Shown here: piece by piece, positions 6,010-7,807 of the stretch
How positions within the stretch are numbered: the stretch's first letter is position 1
Layout: the number at the start of each line of letters is the position of its first letter
Source: JAGTVB01 sp964624765
Lineage (GTDB): Bacteria > Pseudomonadota > Gammaproteobacteria > HK1
NCBI GenBank assembly: GCA_964624765.1
Contig: CAZUZO010000146.1
Coordinates: 1 to 7,807 of the forward strand
DNA: 7,807 bases
Direction of reading: 5' to 3'
Translations under genes and position numbers: made by a program
Notes under the pieces: model-generated
Database searches by the model: none
What the model saw: the letters and a program-made list of their open reading frames with translations, nothing else
What the model was told of the DNA's origin: nothing

Positions 6010-6849
6010 ATGACCGACCACGCCCTGCTTTGCTCTGACCTCGATCGGACGCTGCTCCCCAACGGCCCCCAACAGGAATCTCCCGAAGCGAGGCCAAGAC
6101 TCAGAAAGCTAGCGGCCCACTCTCGCATGGTCGTTGCGTATGTCAGCGGCCGCCATGAAGCCCTGTTGCAAGAAGCGATCCGGGAATATGCCCTGCCGGT
6201 ACCCGACTACGCGATAGGCGACGTCGGGACCACAGTCTACGAAATCTCCGGCGGTCAGTGGCATCCATGGCCAGCCTGGGCAGAGGAGATCGCCCCCGAC
6301 TGGCAGGGTTTACAATGGCACGACCTTAACGCGGCTCTGAAAGACATCGAGCCACTCACGCTGCAGGAGTCGAGCAAACAAAACACCTTCAAACTTAGCT
6401 ACTACACGGCTCAGGATATCGATCGGCCAAGCCTACTCAACCGCGTCCAGGAGCGACTCGACCGGTACGCGGTGCGTGCGAGCATTATTTGGAGCCTGGA
6501 CGAGCTGAACGGTATCGGCCTGCTAGACGTGCTTCCTGAACACGCCACCAAGCTGCATGCCATTCAGTTCTTGATGGAACGTCAGGGTTTTGCCTTCCAT
6601 CAGATGGTGTTTGCCGGCGATAGTGGTAACGACATCCCGGTGCTCACCAGCGGCCTCCAGGCAGTGCTGGTCAAAAACGCCAGCCACGAAGTGCGACAGG
6701 AAGCACTCGCGCGGATCGAAGCGATCGGACGGCGCAAACGGCTCTATCTCGCCGAAGGCGGCTTCCTCGGTATGAATGGCAACTATGCCGCCGGCGTCCT
6801 CGAGGGACTCGCCCATTTCCTGCCCGAGACAGCCGAATGGATAGTGTGA
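6010..6849 (+). CDS. spp: Sucrose-6-phosphate phosphatase-like HAD hydrolase
   Basis: The 279-residue product has the HAD phosphatase motifs in the order and spacing of the sucrose-phosphatase (S6PP) group: SDLDRT with nucleophile D10 and D12 near the N-terminus, VSGR (45-48) as motif II, FKLSYY with K128, LDVLPEHATK (172-181) leading to the second conserved lysine, FAGDSGNDIPVL with D204 and D208 as Mg ligands, and YAAGVLEGLAHF (259-270) close to the end, as in cyanobacterial SPP. The expected reaction is sucrose-6-phosphate to sucrose plus phosphate in the cytosol. No sucrose-phosphate synthase lies in the window. Amylosucrase nearby supports a sucrose role, but glucosylglycerate- or mannosylglycerate-type phosphate substrates are possible. 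The ATG lacks a clear Shine-Dalgarno sequence and lies 77 bp after the AstE-like gene. Confidence 0.8.
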   Translation: MTDHALLCSDLDRTLLPNGPQQESPEARPRLRKLAAHSRMVVAYVSGRHEALLQEAIREYALPVPDYAIGDVGTTVYEISGGQWHPWPAWAEEIAPDWQGLQWHDLNAALKDIEPLTLQESSKQNTFKLSYYTAQDIDRPSLLNRVQERLDRYAVRASIIWSLDELNGIGLLDVLPEHATKLHAIQFLMERQGFAFHQMVFAGDSGNDIPVLTSGLQAVLVKNASHEVRQEALARIEAIGRRKRLYLAEGGFLGMNGNYAAGVLEGLAHFLPETAEWIV

Positions 6850-7040
6850 CGAAAACGACATTCCTCCTTGCGCAAATCCAAGAAGCCACGAAAAAGCCCG
6901 CTGCGCCTGCCGATACCCACACGGTGGGGAGCCCGCTACGGCCTCTGCATAACCTCTACTGTCGCGGCCTGACGCCGGCGACCGCCTGCGGCGCAGGCGA
7001 TACACGATTCATGTTCAACCACTGGAGATTAGGTTTGTGA
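6837..7040 (+). CDS. Candidate 67-aa coupled ORF between spp and mlaC
   Basis: A short frame begins at an ATG 13 bases inside the end of the phosphatase gene and ends at TGA 7038-7040, overlapping the mlaC start as GTGA. Such overlaps are typical of translational coupling. Against it: the ribosome binding site is weak (GAGA only), the sequence (MDSVTKTTFLLAQIQEATKK, then Pro/Ala-rich and Arg/Cys-containing) resembles no family I know, and part of it crosses a hairpin, CGCCTGC/GCAGGCG at 6983-6999. It may be a linker region read by chance. If it is not a gene, 6850-7036 is simply a 187-base gap with that hairpin and no T-run. Confidence 0.25.
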   Translation: MDSVTKTTFLLAQIQEATKKPAAPADTHTVGSPLRPLHNLYCRGLTPATACGAGDTRFMFNHWRLGL

Positions 7041-7663
7041 AACATGGTTTCTGGCGAGCAGCCCTCATCGCGAGCGCTTGCATTTTCTCCGTCTCGGCGC
7101 TCGGCGCCCCAAGACTCACCCCCCAGGAAGTGGTGCAGAACACGGCAGAGCAAGTGCTGCGCATCTTGGATGGGGAACAGGAAAAGCTCAAACAGGATCC
7201 GGAGCGCCTCCATGAAGTGGTGGAGGACTATATCGTGCCGAATTTCAGCTTCACCACCATGTCGAGGCTGGTCCTCGGCCGGCATTGGCAGCGCGCCAAC
7301 GACCGCCAACGCGAGCAGTTTACCCAAGCGTTCCGCTCGTTACTCGTGACCACCTATACCCAGTCGTTGCTCGATTATACGGGGGTACCCATTCGTTATC
7401 TCCCCGTTCACATGGGTGCCGATGCTGACAGTGCCACGGTACGCACCGAGATCCTACCACCGGCCAGGCCGCCGGTTGCCATCGGTTATCGATTGCGTTT
7501 AATCCGTGGTGAGTGGAAGGTCATCGATGTCGTCGTCGAGGGTGTCAGCCTCGTCACCAATTACCGAACCGAGTTCAGTACCGAGATCAGCCAGAGGGGC
7601 TTGGACGGTCTCATTCGCAGTCTGGAGGCTCGAGCCCAATCACGCAATCCTCCCATCAATTGA
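7037..7663 (+). CDS. mlaC: MlaC-family periplasmic phospholipid carrier (Ttg2D/Tgt2)
   Basis: MlaC shuttles phospholipids through the periplasm between the outer-membrane MlaA complex and the inner-membrane MlaFEDB transporter. The 208-residue product has a signal peptide (MKHGFWRAAL, hydrophobic core to residue 22, probable cleavage after A24). Family landmarks follow: PNFSFTTMSRLVLGRHW (68-84), QREQFTQAFRSLLVTTYTQSL (91-111), and GEWKVIDVVVEGVSLVTNYR (158-177), the strongest signature. The length is normal. The start is GTG 7037 with GGAG at 7023-7026. The usual partners mlaF, E, D and B are not in the window, so this is a solitary or split copy; paralogues in hopanoid- or lipid-linked loci are known. 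The stop lies only 13 bases before the right inverted repeat at 7677. Confidence 0.88.
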   Translation: MKHGFWRAALIASACIFSVSALGAPRLTPQEVVQNTAEQVLRILDGEQEKLKQDPERLHEVVEDYIVPNFSFTTMSRLVLGRHWQRANDRQREQFTQAFRSLLVTTYTQSLLDYTGVPIRYLPVHMGADADSATVRTEILPPARPPVAIGYRLRLIRGEWKVIDVVVEGVSLVTNYRTEFSTEISQRGLDGLIRSLEARAQSRNPPIN

Positions 7664-7676
7664 AACATAGCCGAGC

Positions 7677-7729
7677 TCAGAGCTTGTGAAAAAACCTGCT
7701 ACACGAACCGATAGCGGCGTTGGGCGGTG
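7677..7729. repeat. Right copy of 53-bp inverted repeat (possible IS end)
   Basis: This copy is inverted relative to 1-53, with 50 of 53 identities. It begins TCAGAGCTTGTGAAAAAACC, 13 bases after the mlaC stop region. Sequence homologous to the left copy should lie beyond base 1 of the window, so the limit at 7729 reflects the window edge rather than the true end of the repeat. Confidence 0.75.
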
Positions 7730-7807
7730 CTCGCTCCTCGCCTATCTATAGTGCACCTACCTGATTTGTGGACTAATCAGACCGGCCGACTTGAACATTG
7801 GCTGGGA
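7730..7807. other. Non-coding continuation of the right repeat
   Basis: No open frame of useful length is present on either strand. There is a palindrome GTGCAC (7751-7756) and a hairpin CTGATT/AATCAG (7761-7766, 7775-7780) with an eight-base loop. If the 53-bp repeat is the tip of an insertion sequence pointing outward, this is its subterminal non-coding region and a transposase would lie beyond the window. Confidence 0.35.

Noticed and set aside
6983..6999. CGCCTGC/GCAGGCG hairpin before mlaC as a terminator
   Set aside because: The stem is seven base pairs and no T-run follows on either strand, so rho-independent termination is not supported.

Overview
The window looks like chromosomal DNA from a gammaproteobacterium, fairly GC-rich. 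RimK is close to the Enterobacterales/Pseudomonas type, a RimB-like protein and an MlaC are present, and the sucrose enzymes resemble those of osmoadapted methylotrophs and sulfur or nitrogen chemolithotrophs. I cannot name a genus. I see no rRNA, tRNA, CRISPR array, intact transposase or phage gene.

Layout: positions 1-53 and 7677-7729 are inverted copies of one 53-base sequence (50 of 53 match), so the whole window sits between inverted repeats. These may be the ends of an insertion sequence, and possibly the reason a contig stops here. Positions 54-422 hold no convincing gene but contain hairpins, including a perfect 9-bp dyad at 328-352. A small unrecognised protein lies at 423-704. Positions 705-1366 are a repeat-rich gap: a palindromic dispersed repeat (about 749-897), a 149-bp MITE-like palindrome (959-1107), and a structured stretch (1128-1366) that may derive from a mobile element and supplies the start region of the next gene.

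The main block is entirely on the plus strand: amylosucrase (1367-3316), a RimB-like retropepsin-fold protein (3324-3782), rimK (3977-4882), an AstE/aspartoacylase-family metallohydrolase (4889-5932), a sucrose-phosphate-phosphatase-like HAD enzyme (6010-6849) and an mlaC-family periplasmic lipid carrier (7037-7663). Gaps of 7 and 6 bp make amylosucrase-rimB and rimK-AstE-like likely translational neighbours. A second copy of the dispersed palindrome separates rimB from rimK.

Two themes are interleaved. Sucrose-6-phosphate phosphatase would release sucrose, and amylosucrase would convert it to alpha-glucan plus fructose. RimK adds glutamates to ribosomal protein S6, and RimB is the matching deglutamylating protease. 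The AstE-like amidohydrolase is a frequent rimK neighbour without a settled substrate. The sucrose genes flanking the Rim genes are the most unusual arrangement here, perhaps coupling osmolyte or carbon storage to ribosome modification, though that link is inference.
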